Shown here: piece by piece, positions 20,953 to 30,606 of the stretch
How the letters are laid out: the number at the start of each line of letters is the position of its first letter
Numbering within the stretch: position 1 is the stretch's first letter
NCBI GenBank assembly: GCA_041545745.1
Contig: CP168152.1
Location: 4,590,001-4,651,465, forward strand
Origin: Stenotrophomonas indicatrix
GTDB lineage: Bacteria; Pseudomonadota; Gammaproteobacteria; Xanthomonadales; Xanthomonadaceae
DNA: 61,465 nucleotides
Reading direction: 5' to 3'
Notes under the pieces: generated by a model
What the model was told of the DNA's origin: nothing
Databases searched by the model: none
What the model saw: the letters and a program-made list of their open reading frames with translations, nothing else
Position numbers and translations under genes: made by a program

Positions 20953-21348
20953 ATGAGTTACGACATGATGGTGTTCGAGGCCAGCGTCGCCCCGCGTGAA
21001 GCGGCGGCGTTCATCGCCTGGTTCGAGAAGCAGGCGCAGTGGGGCGAGCGCCACGAGTACGACGATCCGGCGGTCAGCAGCCCGGCGCTGCAGGCATGGT
21101 TCGCGGAGATGGCGGCGGTCTTTCCGCCGCTGAACGGCCCGCTGAGCAGCGACGATGACGATCGCGCCGAAGTGACCGAGTACAGCATCGGCCGCGATGT
21201 GATCTATGGCGCGTTCGCGTATCCGGTGGCCGAGCGCGCGCATGGGCTGGTGCAGGACCTGGCCGAGAAGCACGGCGTTGGGTTCTTCGATGTGAGTGCT
21301 GACGAAGCGGCGATCGTGTATCCGGATGGGCTGGTGTTGATCGCGTAG
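20953..21348 (+). CDS. Conserved-looking small acidic protein of unknown function
   Basis: 131 residues, no signal peptide and no membrane segment, with acidic composition. It starts MSYDMMVFEASVAPREAAAF and ends in alternating hydrophobic strands (GFFDVSADEAAIVYPDGLVLIA). I do not recognise the family by motif; the opening resembles small alpha/beta proteins often annotated only as hypothetical. Codon use is like that of its neighbours, so it is probably a real resident gene. It stands alone between two repeat clusters. Its TAG stop codon is part of the GTAG word that opens a REP element. Confidence 0.75.
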   Translation: MSYDMMVFEASVAPREAAAFIAWFEKQAQWGERHEYDDPAVSSPALQAWFAEMAAVFPPLNGPLSSDDDDRAEVTEYSIGRDVIYGAFAYPVAERAHGLVQDLAEKHGVGFFDVSADEAAIVYPDGLVLIA

Positions 21349-21419
21349 ATCCACGCCATGCGTGGATGAACCCCGAAACGATCGAAGCACGCTTTTGTAG
21401 AGTCGAGCCCTGCTCGACT
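21345..21419 (+). repeat. Tandem GTAG REP hairpins, the first overlapping a stop codon
   Basis: Two same-direction elements: 21345-21367 (arms ATCCACGC/GCGTGGAT) and 21397-21419 (arms AGTCGAGC/GCTCGACT). The first begins inside the TAG stop (21346-21348) of the preceding gene. An element with the same stem as the first occurs at 38311-38333. Confidence 0.85.
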
Positions 21420-21478
21420 GCTTCTGGCTAGCGATCCCAGAAGGGCAAATGCGACAGAGGCGCCGCCGAGACCTCGAT

Positions 21479-21518
21479 GGGGTCAGAGCCCTTTCCCGTT
21501 GGGAAAGGGATCCGACCC
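21479..21518 (-). repeat. GGGGTC...GACCCC repeat, copy b
   Basis: GGGGTCAGAGCC, then CTTTCCC/GGGAAAG inner arms, then GGATCCGACCC; the opposite direction to copy a. It lies four bases beyond the recD stop, so it would be transcribed as the 3' end of the recCBD message. Confidence 0.78.
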
Positions 21519-21522
21519 ATGA

Positions 21523-23403
21523 TCAGAACAATTGGCCCTGCACCGTGGGTTGTTCGATACACGTTGGTTCGTCGGACACCTCTTCCGCGCCCAGCCGCCA
21601 GGCCAGGCCACCCAGACGGCTGGCATGTCGTTTCAATGCCGCCTGCAGCACGTCCGCGCTGCCCGCCACATGCAGCACTTGGCGGGCACGGGTCAGACCG
21701 GTGTAGACCAGCTCGCGCGAGAGCACGCGGCTGTCCTGCCGTGGCAGCTGCAGCCACACTTCGTCGAACTCCGAGCCCTGCGCCTTGTGCACGGTCATGG
21801 CGAAGGCGCTCTCGTGTGCAGGCAACGCTGCCGGGTGGAAGGCGCGCGGCTGGTCGGCGGCCTCGCCGGGGAACCAGGCCACCATCGCGCCGCTGCCATC
21901 GCGCAGGCAGATGCCGATATCGCCGTTGAACAGGCGGTGGCGGTAGCTGTTTTCGGTGATCAGCAGCAGCCGGCCCTGGAAGTAGCCCGGGGTGTTGCCG
22001 GCCAGCAGCTGTTCGATGCGGCTGTTGAGGCCACGCGCACCCTGCGGGCCTTCGCGCAGTGCGGTCAGCACACGCAGGCGGCCAGCCTGCTGCAGCGCCT
22101 GCGCCGGATCCACTGCGTCGGCCAGCGCGCGCCAATGATCGAGCAGATGCTCGCGCTGGCCGCGCAACGGATCTGCCTCGCCTTCATGGAAGCGGACGCC
22201 GGCCAGTTCGCCACTGCGCAGCAGGCGCAGGGCGGTGCCGCTGTCACCGCCGCGCACGGCCTGCGCCAGCGGTGCCAGGTCCAGTGCATCACTCTGCCGG
22301 TAGCCCCGCTGCAACTGCACACGGCGGCCAGCGAACGCCCGCGGTGCTGCCTGTGGCTGCAGCGTGGCCGCTGCCAGCAGGCCATGCAGCGCCTGCGCAT
22401 CGTCGGCACGGGTGCCGATGCCATCGCCGCTGGCGCGCAGGATGGCGCTGAGCACATCGCCGGCTTCCACCGATGGCAGCTGGTCGGGATCGCCGAGCAG
22501 GATCAGGCGGGTGCCGCTGGCGATCGCGTCGACCAGCTTGGCCATCAGCGGCAGGTCGATCATCGAGGCTTCGTCGACCACCACCACGTCCACCGGCAAC
22601 GGGTTGTCGGCGTGATGGCGGAAGCGCGGTGAATCGGGAATCACCCCCAGCAGGCGATGCAGGGTGGTGCCTGTGCTGGGCAGCGCGGTGCACAGCGCCG
22701 GATCCAGCCCTTGCTCCTGCAGCCGCTGTACGGCCAAACGCAGGCTTTCGGCCATGCGCTCGGCAGCGCGGCCGGTGGGTGCAGCCAACGCTACCTTCGG
22801 CACGGGCAGGCCCTGGTGCAGCGCCTGTGCCGCCAACAGCAGCAGCAGGCGGGCGATGGTGGTGGTCTTGCCGGTACCAGGGCCACCAGTGACCAGGGCC
22901 AACGGGTGGCGCAGGGTCACGCCGGCGGCGCGTGCTTGCTGGTCTTCGCTGGTGGCGGCCTGCGGGAACAGGCGCGCGAACAGGGGCGCCACGGCAGCCA
23001 TGTCCGGTGCGGGCAGCGGATGGCGGCCGATGCGCTGCAGGCCGACCGCCAGCTGCCGCTCGTACTCGCGGTAACGGCGCAGGTACAGCAGGCTGTTCTC
23101 CAGCACCAGCGGCGCTTCCTCTGCGGCGACGCTGGCGTCCTGCGGCGTCGCTACCCAAGGCGAGGCCTGCAGTTGTGCCAGCCACTGCGCAGGCTCAGGC
23201 CATGCTGGTACGCCGTCGATCAGGCGCTGTGGCTGGCGTGGATCGAAGCCAGCGTGCCCCTGCGCCACGGCCAGCGAGGCCAGTGCGGCCGCCAACGCCA
23301 CGTCGTCCGGCGTGTCCTCGCGCAGGCGCTTGAGGCTGGTGGCCAGGGCGTGGTCCAGGGTACGCAGCTGGCCACTGCGATGCAGATCGCGCAGCAGGCT
23401 CAT
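21523..23403 (-). CDS. recD: Exodeoxyribonuclease V alpha subunit RecD
   Basis: The fast 5'-3' helicase of RecBCD, which processes double-strand breaks and degrades foreign linear DNA. 626 residues. After an N-terminal domain that contacts RecC, Walker A is at 173-181 (GGPGTGKTT), Walker B is VVVVDEASMIDLP, and a C-terminal UvrD-like motif VI reads VYTGLTRARQVLHVAG. The start at 23403 overlaps the recB stop (ATGA), so translation is coupled. Last gene of recC-recB-recD. Confidence 0.95.
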   Translation of the reverse strand: MSLLRDLHRSGQLRTLDHALATSLKRLREDTPDDVALAAALASLAVAQGHAGFDPRQPQRLIDGVPAWPEPAQWLAQLQASPWVATPQDASVAAEEAPLVLENSLLYLRRYREYERQLAVGLQRIGRHPLPAPDMAAVAPLFARLFPQAATSEDQQARAAGVTLRHPLALVTGGPGTGKTTTIARLLLLLAAQALHQGLPVPKVALAAPTGRAAERMAESLRLAVQRLQEQGLDPALCTALPSTGTTLHRLLGVIPDSPRFRHHADNPLPVDVVVVDEASMIDLPLMAKLVDAIASGTRLILLGDPDQLPSVEAGDVLSAILRASGDGIGTRADDAQALHGLLAAATLQPQAAPRAFAGRRVQLQRGYRQSDALDLAPLAQAVRGGDSGTALRLLRSGELAGVRFHEGEADPLRGQREHLLDHWRALADAVDPAQALQQAGRLRVLTALREGPQGARGLNSRIEQLLAGNTPGYFQGRLLLITENSYRHRLFNGDIGICLRDGSGAMVAWFPGEAADQPRAFHPAALPAHESAFAMTVHKAQGSEFDEVWLQLPRQDSRVLSRELVYTGLTRARQVLHVAGSADVLQAALKRHASRLGGLAWRLGAEEVSDEPTCIEQPTVQGQLF

Positions 23404-26400
23404 GCGATTTCTCCGCGCGCGCGCGCCGCCATAGCGGCCTGGGCCGCTTCGCCGCCGGCAAACAAGGCATCCAGCGCATCCACCAATGCCGGTGCGAAGC
23501 GCTGCACGTGCACGCCGTTGCCGGCAACGTCCAGGCCCCGGCAGAACAGATAACGGATACCGCCCATGTCGCGCGCGTAGTCGTAGGCCGCGCCCAGGCG
23601 GAAACGCAGCCAGCGATGCAGTGCGACGGTGTAGATCAGCGCTTGCAGGTCGTACTCGCTGTGGCGCATGGCGATCTCCAGCAGGTCCGGGCTGTAGCCC
23701 GGCAACCGGTTGGATTTGTAGTCCAGCACATACCAGCAGCCATCACGCACGTAGGTCAGATCGATCTTGCCGGTCATCAGGCCTTCCAGCCTTCTGCGCA
23801 GGCCGAAGCCGCGCCGCGCGCTGGAAATACCGTGGTCGTGCAGCAGTTGCAGCAGCACCGGTACTGCGGTCGGTTCGATGGCGAAGTGGAACTCGATCTC
23901 GGCGCGACGCTCGTGCTCGGGCACGCTGCACAGCGCACCGCCTTCGGGCAGCGGCACGGTGAGGGTATGGCCCACCAGCGGCACCAGCACCGCCACACCA
24001 TCGTCCAGATCCTCGTCGGCATAGCCTTCGTCGTGCAGCGAGCGGCGCAGTACCTCGGCCTGTCCTTCCGGTGCCGGTTGCTGCGGCTGCCAGCCGCTCC
24101 ACAGTGCGAAGTCGACGTTCTCCAGCGCATCGTGCAGGACGTTGCCGAAGCGGCTGCCCATGAAGCGTGGATCCGGCGGCGCCATGTCTTCTGCAGCGGC
24201 TTCCGGCAATGCCGGTTCCAGCGGCAGCTCGGCACCGGCGGGTTCGTCGGCGGCCGGTGCCGGCAGTTCGGTGGCCGCCGCTTCGATATCGTCCCCGTTG
24301 CCCGCGTCGGCATGTGCCAGCTGGGTGAAACTGTAGACCCACCAGTCATGGGGCACACGGCGGGTCAATGCACGCACCGCGGGCAGCTCACCTTCGGTTT
24401 CGGCCAGCAGCTGCGGCAGGCGGCCCGGCAACGCGCTGTCATCCAGCTCCACGTCCGCATGCGCGCGCAGCACCTGCAGATCGCCCAGCAACGGGGCCAG
24501 GCGGGTTTTCGCGTGGCCAGCCAGATCGCCGGTGGCGATCCACAGCGCATGCTCGGCGCGGGTCAGGCCGACGTACAGCAGGCGCGCGTCTTCTGCACGC
24601 TGTTCGCGCTCGCGCTGGCTGCTGGCCGCTTCCCAGGCTTCGTCCTTGTCCAGCTTCCAGTGCAGCTGACGCTCGCCCTGCAGGTGCACGGTGCAGTGGG
24701 TAGCGGTGTTCGGCGCGCCGCCATCGATACCCACGAACGGCAGGAACACCAGCGGGTATTCCAGGCCCTTGCTCTTGTGCAGGGTGATGATCTGCACCCG
24801 CCGCGCATCGGACTCCAACCGCAGCAGCTGCTGCTCATCGTCCTGGTCGGCGTTGACCATCTGCCCCTGCAGCCAGTCCAGCAGGCCGTGCATGCCCAGT
24901 GCCTGCGCCGAGGCTTCCTGCAGCAGTTCGCCCAGCTGCAGGTAATTGGTCAGGCGCCGCTCGCCATCGATCAGCGCCAACAGGCGCTCGCCCTGCGCGG
25001 CGCAGACATCGGCTACCACCGCGAACGGGCCACCACGCTGCCAGCGCTCGCGCCAGTGCAGCAGCTGGGTCTGGAACCCGCGCTGCAGGTCACCCTCGCG
25101 CTCCATGCTGGCAATCGCGCTTGCGCGCTGCCCCAGCAGCACCGTTGCCAATGCAGTGCGCAGGCGTCCTTCGTCGGCCGGTTGCAGCAGGGCCAGCAGC
25201 AGCGCACGCAGGTCGCGGGCCTCGCTGGTGGCAAACAGGCTCTGCTTGCCGGCCGCCACCGCGGGAATGCCAACTGCGGCCAGTGCACGCTGCACCAGCG
25301 TGGCTTCGCGATGCGAGCGTACCAGCACGGCGATATCGCCGGGTTGCACCGGGCGCCCACGCAGCAGCGCGGTGCCGGCACGCGCCTCCAGCAGGATCTG
25401 GTGGATCGCGGCCACGCAGGCCTGGGTTGCCGCGTCGCGCGACGCATCGGCGCCGAGAGCTTTTTCACCCTCGCTGCGCAACAGCCGCAGGGTGAGGGCA
25501 GGTGCGGCCCGGCAATCACGCAGGTAATCCTCATCGGCACGCACGCCACCCGGGCGCACCGGTTCGAACTGGATGTCGCGTTCGAGGAATGCGTCTTCGC
25601 CAGCGTTGGCGTACAGCGCCTGCAGCGCGCGCAGCACGGCCGGGCGCGAGCGGAAGTTCTGGTCCAGCGCCGGTGCCTGCTCGGCCACCTGCTTGGCTTT
25701 CAGGTAGGTATGGATGTCGCCGCCGCGGAAGCCATAGATGGCCTGTTTGGGGTCGCCGATCAGGAACAGCGCCGGCTGCAGCCCCAATTCGTCCACCTCC
25801 GGCGAGGCGCCGAACACGGTATGGAAGATGCCCCACTGGCGATCATCGGTATCCTGGAATTCATCGACCAGGGCGATGCGGTACTGCGCACGCAGCTGCT
25901 TCACCAGGTCCAGCCGCTGCGGGCCTTCCAACGCGCGGGCCACACCGTCGATCAGATCGTCGTAGGTCTGCACGCGGCGCAGGCGTTTCAGGGCCGCCAG
26001 GCGCTGGGTGGCATCCTCGCGCAGCGCATGCAGGAAGTTCAGCGCACTGGCCCGCAACCACTGTTCGCGCTGGGCCAGCAGTGCCACGTAGCGCTGCAGC
26101 GGTGCCTGCAGCGGCGAGGACGGCGTGCGCTCGGCGAACTTCTTGTTGGTCTTGGCCACCAGCGCATCGGGCAGCAGCGCCGGCAAGCGGTCGCTGGACA
26201 GCAGTTCGGCTGCGTCGCCGCGCTCGGCCCAGCCCAACAGCTGGCGGCCCAGCGGGTGCAGCCAGCCCAGCTTGTAGGAAACGCCGTTGATCCACTTGTT
26301 GTCGACCGCTTCGCACAGGTCCAGGAAGAAGCGCTCACCGTGCTCGCGCACGGCCATCGACAGTTCCGCCGCCGCACCCTGCAGCGCCGGGCGCGGATCG

Positions 26401-27074
26401 TCCACGGCCAGCGGCTGCAGTGGGGGGTGCAGCGGTGGCGGTGCCAGCAGCGCGCGCAGGTCAGCCGCCAGCGCATCCGGGTGGGACCACAACCAGGTCA
26501 GCGGTTCCAGCGTTGCCGGGTCGTTGGCATGCACACGCCAGAGATCGGCCGCCAGCTCTTCCAGCAGCTCGCGATCGCTGGCCAGCAGCTCGGGCGGGTC
26601 GAAGGTATGCCCGCTCTCCAGCGCATGTTCGCGCAGCACACGGGTGCAGAATCCGTGGATGGTGAAGATCGCCGCCAGGTCGATTTCATCGGCAGCCACC
26701 TGCAGGCGCCGCTTCAACGCCTTGGCGCTTTCCGTGCCGTCCTGCAGATGGCGTTGCAGCACCTGCCGGGTCAGCGCCGCGTCGGGTGTTTCATCGTCGC
26801 CTGGCGGCAGATCGACCAGGCGTGCGGCCAGGGCCAGGCGCTCGCGGATGCGCTTGCGCAGTTCCTGGGTGGCGGCGTCAGTGAAGGTCACCGCCAGGAT
26901 CTGGCCGATACGCAGGCCCTGTTCGACCACCAGACGGGTGAACAGCGTCGCCAGGGTAAAGGTCTTGCCGGTGCCGGCACTGGCTTCGATCAGTCGCGTG
27001 CCGTGCAGCGGCAACGCCAGGTAAGGGTCGGGGCAATGCGTGTTGATGAAAGGGCCCTCGGCAACACTGCTCAT
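23400..27074 (-). CDS. recB: Exodeoxyribonuclease V beta subunit RecB
   Basis: The 3'-5' helicase and the only nuclease subunit of RecBCD, 1224 residues. Walker A is IEASAGTGKTFT (about 29-40), Walker B is LVDEFQDTDDRQW, and motif VI is LLYVGLTRAEHALW. The C-terminal nuclease domain keeps the active site: GKIDLTYVRDG followed by YVLDYKSNRLPG (the Asp and DYK pair). The ATG at 27074 overlaps the recC stop. Confidence 0.96.
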   Translation of the reverse strand: MSSVAEGPFINTHCPDPYLALPLHGTRLIEASAGTGKTFTLATLFTRLVVEQGLRIGQILAVTFTDAATQELRKRIRERLALAARLVDLPPGDDETPDAALTRQVLQRHLQDGTESAKALKRRLQVAADEIDLAAIFTIHGFCTRVLREHALESGHTFDPPELLASDRELLEELAADLWRVHANDPATLEPLTWLWSHPDALAADLRALLAPPPLHPPLQPLAVDDPRPALQGAAAELSMAVREHGERFFLDLCEAVDNKWINGVSYKLGWLHPLGRQLLGWAERGDAAELLSSDRLPALLPDALVAKTNKKFAERTPSSPLQAPLQRYVALLAQREQWLRASALNFLHALREDATQRLAALKRLRRVQTYDDLIDGVARALEGPQRLDLVKQLRAQYRIALVDEFQDTDDRQWGIFHTVFGASPEVDELGLQPALFLIGDPKQAIYGFRGGDIHTYLKAKQVAEQAPALDQNFRSRPAVLRALQALYANAGEDAFLERDIQFEPVRPGGVRADEDYLRDCRAAPALTLRLLRSEGEKALGADASRDAATQACVAAIHQILLEARAGTALLRGRPVQPGDIAVLVRSHREATLVQRALAAVGIPAVAAGKQSLFATSEARDLRALLLALLQPADEGRLRTALATVLLGQRASAIASMEREGDLQRGFQTQLLHWRERWQRGGPFAVVADVCAAQGERLLALIDGERRLTNYLQLGELLQEASAQALGMHGLLDWLQGQMVNADQDDEQQLLRLESDARRVQIITLHKSKGLEYPLVFLPFVGIDGGAPNTATHCTVHLQGERQLHWKLDKDEAWEAASSQREREQRAEDARLLYVGLTRAEHALWIATGDLAGHAKTRLAPLLGDLQVLRAHADVELDDSALPGRLPQLLAETEGELPAVRALTRRVPHDWWVYSFTQLAHADAGNGDDIEAAATELPAPAADEPAGAELPLEPALPEAAAEDMAPPDPRFMGSRFGNVLHDALENVDFALWSGWQPQQPAPEGQAEVLRRSLHDEGYADEDLDDGVAVLVPLVGHTLTVPLPEGGALCSVPEHERRAEIEFHFAIEPTAVPVLLQLLHDHGISSARRGFGLRRRLEGLMTGKIDLTYVRDGCWYVLDYKSNRLPGYSPDLLEIAMRHSEYDLQALIYTVALHRWLRFRLGAAYDYARDMGGIRYLFCRGLDVAGNGVHVQRFAPALVDALDALFAGGEAAQAAMAARARGEIA

Positions 27075-30000
27075 GCGTGGCCTGCCTGTGGATCATTGCC
27101 GAAGCTGCGCCCTTCGCGCACGGCGCTGAAGACCACCTGGCTGTTGCGCAGCAGATCGGCGTAGCTGGCGTCGTCGGCAAATGGATCGGCGCCACGCAGC
27201 AGCAGCTGCCAGGCATCACTGTTGGCTTCACCCCAGCTGCGATCGCTGCCATGCCACTGTTTCCAGCCTTCGCTGCGCTGCTTTTCCACCGGCGCGTTGA
27301 ACAGCACCCAGCCGGTGTAGGGCGCGAACCGTAGCGGCTCGCGCAGGCCGCGCTGGCGCAGCTGCAGCAGCGCGCGCAATGCCGCGCGGGCTGCAGGTAC
27401 GGTCAGCGCAGGCAAGACATGCGGACCGGGGCCGGCATCTCCGCTATCGTGGAACTGCACCAGCGGCAAAGCATCGCCGGCGGCGTTGGCCAACAGCCAG
27501 TCCAGCCCTTGGCGGATCACCGCGTTGCCGTTGAGGGCGCCAGCGCGCAGGCGCACCAGGCCCTCGGGATGGCGATCGCCCACCCGCCCATGCAGGCGCA
27601 CACCGTCGATCTCCACTTCATAGCGGCGACTTTCCAGCGGCGTGCCCTGCAACCAGCCGAGCATGGCCGTGGCGTACGGGCGGGTCTTCAGCTGTTCCAC
27701 TTCGAACTGGCGCTCGCCGAGGATGCCCGACGGCAGCAGCCCGCGTGCGCGCAGCCGCGGGTACAGCGGCTCGCTGTCTCCGGCCAGGGTGGCCTGCACC
27801 ACGGCCAGCTGCACACTGCGCTTCTCCGGCCCACGCGAGGACAGCACCAGCGGCTCCAGGTCGTCGACGTCCTCGACGTCGTCGGCCAGGCGCAGTCCCA
27901 GCGACTGTGCGAGGAACTGGCCGGCCGGATCGCACAGGAAACGACGCAGGCTCTCCAGCGAGACCTCTTCTTCCACCGCGTCATCCGCCGGTGGCGGCAG
28001 TGCGGCGTCGAACCACGGCAGCAGGCCGCCGCGCTGGCCGCCCAGTCGCCCGGCAGCCGGATGCCACTGCCGGCGATAGCTGAAGCGGCGCGGGTCGCCA
28101 TCACCGAAGGCGGCCGGCGAGAACGGCTGCAGCGCGTGGCGCACGGTGAAATCGCGCGTGGCGGTCGACGGATCGAGGTGATAGGCCGCGGCAGCGTCGA
28201 TCAGTTCGCTGACCAGCACCGAGGGTTCGCGCACGCTGCCATCGCGCGGGTCCGCGCCGAGATAGCTGAGGTAGAACACGTCCTGGGCGGCAGCAAACAG
28301 CTGCAGGAACAGGAAGCGATCGTCTTCGCGGGTGGAGCGGTCGCCGGGACGGCGGCGCGGCGTATCCAGTTCGGCGGTGAGCTGGTTGAGGCCGGCGGCC
28401 GGGTCACGACGCGGGAAATCACCATCGTTGAGGCCGAGCACGCAGATCACCCGGAACGGCAGCAGGCGCATCGGCACCATGCGGCCGAAGCTGATACCAC
28501 CGGTCAACAGCGGCGCGCGCGTATCGGCCTCGGCCAGTGCACCGGCGAAGTGCGCACGCACCACCTCCGGCGGCACGCCGTCGGCGAACCCGGCCTTGTA
28601 CGCATCCTCGGCGAACTGGTTGAGCAGCTTGCGCAGGCGCTCCAGCGCGCGCTGACTGTTGGGCGAGCTGGGCGGTGTCGGCAGCAGGGCATCGAGCAGC
28701 GACAGCAGGCGCTGCCGCCACTGTGCCGGGGTCAACAGCTCGCCGAGCCGGCGCTGGTAGACGGCCAGCACGCGCAGCAGGCGCAGCAGCCGGTCCAGCG
28801 CATCCAGCGCCCCGCCTTCCAGTTCGATCCACGGCGCCACCCCGGCCAGGTCCACCTCACTGCCGGTGGCGTGGCCCAGCAGCAGGCGATCCAGCGCGAA
28901 CTGCCAGGTATAGGCGTCATCGCTGGGGGCCTGCAGCTGGTCGCGATGCTGGGCATCCAGGCCCCAGCGGGCGCCCGCCTGCTGCAGCCAGCCATGCAGT
29001 CGGTCGAAGTCCACCGCTTCCAGACCGGCGGCCTCGGCCAGTGGTGCACTGGCCAGCAGATCCAGCACCTCGTTCAGGCCGAAGCGCGAAATCGGCAGGC
29101 CAAGCAGGTGCACGAACACGTCGGCCAGCGGCTCGCCGGCCAACGGACTGCTGTCGGCCAGCGCATAGGGAATGTGTTCGTCCTCGCCCCCCCGTCCGCC
29201 GAACACCGCTTCCAGGTAGGGCACATACGGATCGATGTCCGGCGCCAGCACGGCGATCTCGCGCGCCTGCAACGGCGGGTCGAAGCGCGGGTCCTGCAGC
29301 AGGCTGCGCAGCTGGTCGTGCAGCACCTGCAGCTCGCGCAGGCGGGTGTGGCAGGCGTGCACCTGCAGGCTCGGGTCGTCGCTGCGCAGGCCATCGCGCA
29401 ATTCCCCGGAAGGCAATGCACGACGGTGGAACAGGTCGCGCTGCAGGCGATGCAGCAGGCTGTCGGACAGCCCGCCCTGGTCCATGGTCGGGCGCGTATC
29501 TTCCTCGGGGTCGGAGTAGGCCGCGATCTCGCCGGCCGGATGCACCACTTCATAGCTGCCCAGCACCGCCATGAAATCGCGGCCGGCCGCACCCCACGCT
29601 TCCAGAAGGCGGTTCTCGCCGGCGGCCTCGCCGAACGGGTCCGGCGCGCCGCTGCGCAGGCGCTCTGCCAGGGTCTGCAGGTCGCCCCAGTAGGACTGCA
29701 CCGGGGTGGGCAGATAGAAATGCAGTTCGCCCACCCGCGACTGGGTGGCCATCACCCGCAGTACGTCGGGCGAGATGTTGAGCGTGGCAAACGCCGACAT
29801 CCGCGGCGGCAGGCCCTTCGGCAGCGGCTGGCCGGCGCCCTCGAAGCGGTCCAGATAGGCCTGGATGCGGCGCGCGCGGTAACCATGGCCTGCGGCGATG
29901 CTGCGCCACAGGATGGCCTGCGGATCGGCGGCGTCGGCGCCGGCTTCCCAGCGCAGCAGCCAGTCGCGGCGCCAGGCCTGGTACTTCTCGAACACCGAGG

Positions 30001-30412
30001 CCAGTTCGCCGGCCAGGGCCCAGGGTTTCAGCGCGTCACCACCGGCAAGATAGGACTGCAGCGCACGCATGGGGGGCTGCGCCAACAGGTGCGGGTCGCG
30101 CAGGGCCTGGTACAGGCGCCAATGCAGGGCGGCCGCGTCCAGGTCGTCGGCTTCGCCCTCGACATTGGCGTTCAATGCACGGGCAACGAACTCACCGGGG
30201 GTGAGGAATTCCAGGTTGGCGGCCACGCCATACTCCGCAGCCAGGGTCGCCTGCAGCCAGCGCCGCATCGCTACCTGCGGGATCAGCACCACCTCGGGCG
30301 CCAGCAGCGGCTGTCCCGGCACCGGCACACGCACGTTGCGCGCCAGCAGGGCAGCCAGCACGTCCAGCGAATTGGAATGGTAGAGGCGGAAATCGCTGCC
30401 CGGGTCACTCAT
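27071..30412 (-). CDS. recC: Exodeoxyribonuclease V gamma subunit RecC
   Basis: RecC scaffolds the RecBCD complex and reads the Chi site. 1113 residues, with the degenerate helicase-like N-terminal half (FRLYHSNSLDVLAALL at the start and IAVLAPDIDPYVPYLEAVF in the middle) and RVICVLGLNDGDFPRRD in the second half. I chose ATG 30412 (MSDPGSDF); an extra seven residues to 30433 are possible but unlikely. It is divergent from mlaF across a 194-base gap and leads a three-gene coupled operon. Confidence 0.94.
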   Translation of the reverse strand: MSDPGSDFRLYHSNSLDVLAALLARNVRVPVPGQPLLAPEVVLIPQVAMRRWLQATLAAEYGVAANLEFLTPGEFVARALNANVEGEADDLDAAALHWRLYQALRDPHLLAQPPMRALQSYLAGGDALKPWALAGELASVFEKYQAWRRDWLLRWEAGADAADPQAILWRSIAAGHGYRARRIQAYLDRFEGAGQPLPKGLPPRMSAFATLNISPDVLRVMATQSRVGELHFYLPTPVQSYWGDLQTLAERLRSGAPDPFGEAAGENRLLEAWGAAGRDFMAVLGSYEVVHPAGEIAAYSDPEEDTRPTMDQGGLSDSLLHRLQRDLFHRRALPSGELRDGLRSDDPSLQVHACHTRLRELQVLHDQLRSLLQDPRFDPPLQAREIAVLAPDIDPYVPYLEAVFGGRGGEDEHIPYALADSSPLAGEPLADVFVHLLGLPISRFGLNEVLDLLASAPLAEAAGLEAVDFDRLHGWLQQAGARWGLDAQHRDQLQAPSDDAYTWQFALDRLLLGHATGSEVDLAGVAPWIELEGGALDALDRLLRLLRVLAVYQRRLGELLTPAQWRQRLLSLLDALLPTPPSSPNSQRALERLRKLLNQFAEDAYKAGFADGVPPEVVRAHFAGALAEADTRAPLLTGGISFGRMVPMRLLPFRVICVLGLNDGDFPRRDPAAGLNQLTAELDTPRRRPGDRSTREDDRFLFLQLFAAAQDVFYLSYLGADPRDGSVREPSVLVSELIDAAAAYHLDPSTATRDFTVRHALQPFSPAAFGDGDPRRFSYRRQWHPAAGRLGGQRGGLLPWFDAALPPPADDAVEEEVSLESLRRFLCDPAGQFLAQSLGLRLADDVEDVDDLEPLVLSSRGPEKRSVQLAVVQATLAGDSEPLYPRLRARGLLPSGILGERQFEVEQLKTRPYATAMLGWLQGTPLESRRYEVEIDGVRLHGRVGDRHPEGLVRLRAGALNGNAVIRQGLDWLLANAAGDALPLVQFHDSGDAGPGPHVLPALTVPAARAALRALLQLRQRGLREPLRFAPYTGWVLFNAPVEKQRSEGWKQWHGSDRSWGEANSDAWQLLLRGADPFADDASYADLLRNSQVVFSAVREGRSFGNDPQAGHA

Positions 30413-30531
30413 CGTGCACAGTGTGCAGCACACCCGGCCGTATTCAATGCCGGGGCACGGTGATCGCGACGGATTGTTCCGGCCGTTTCAGGAATTGTCC
30501 CGGTCTGGCGGCGGTCCGACCGTGCAACAAT

Positions 30532-30546
30532 ACTGGACCGTCCAGT
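30532..30546. promoter_or_regulatory. 15-base palindrome, possible TetR-type operator
   Basis: ACTGGAC-C-GTCCAGT, perfect in both arms, lies 60 bases before the mlaF start in the gap shared with divergent recC. TetR-family sites often have this form. No TetR gene is in the window, and no convincing -35/-10 pair was found beside it, so the role is inferred only from symmetry and position. Confidence 0.4.
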
Positions 30547-30606
30547 CTGCTTATGTTCAGCAGTCTGACCCGATGCTTCAATGTCGAAAAAACGTTAAGG
30601 GTGCCC

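Noticed and set aside
23508..30463. Very long plus-strand open frames opposite recB and recC
   Set aside because: Gln/Arg/Ala/His-rich antisense shadows; the minus-strand RecB and RecC motifs are clear.
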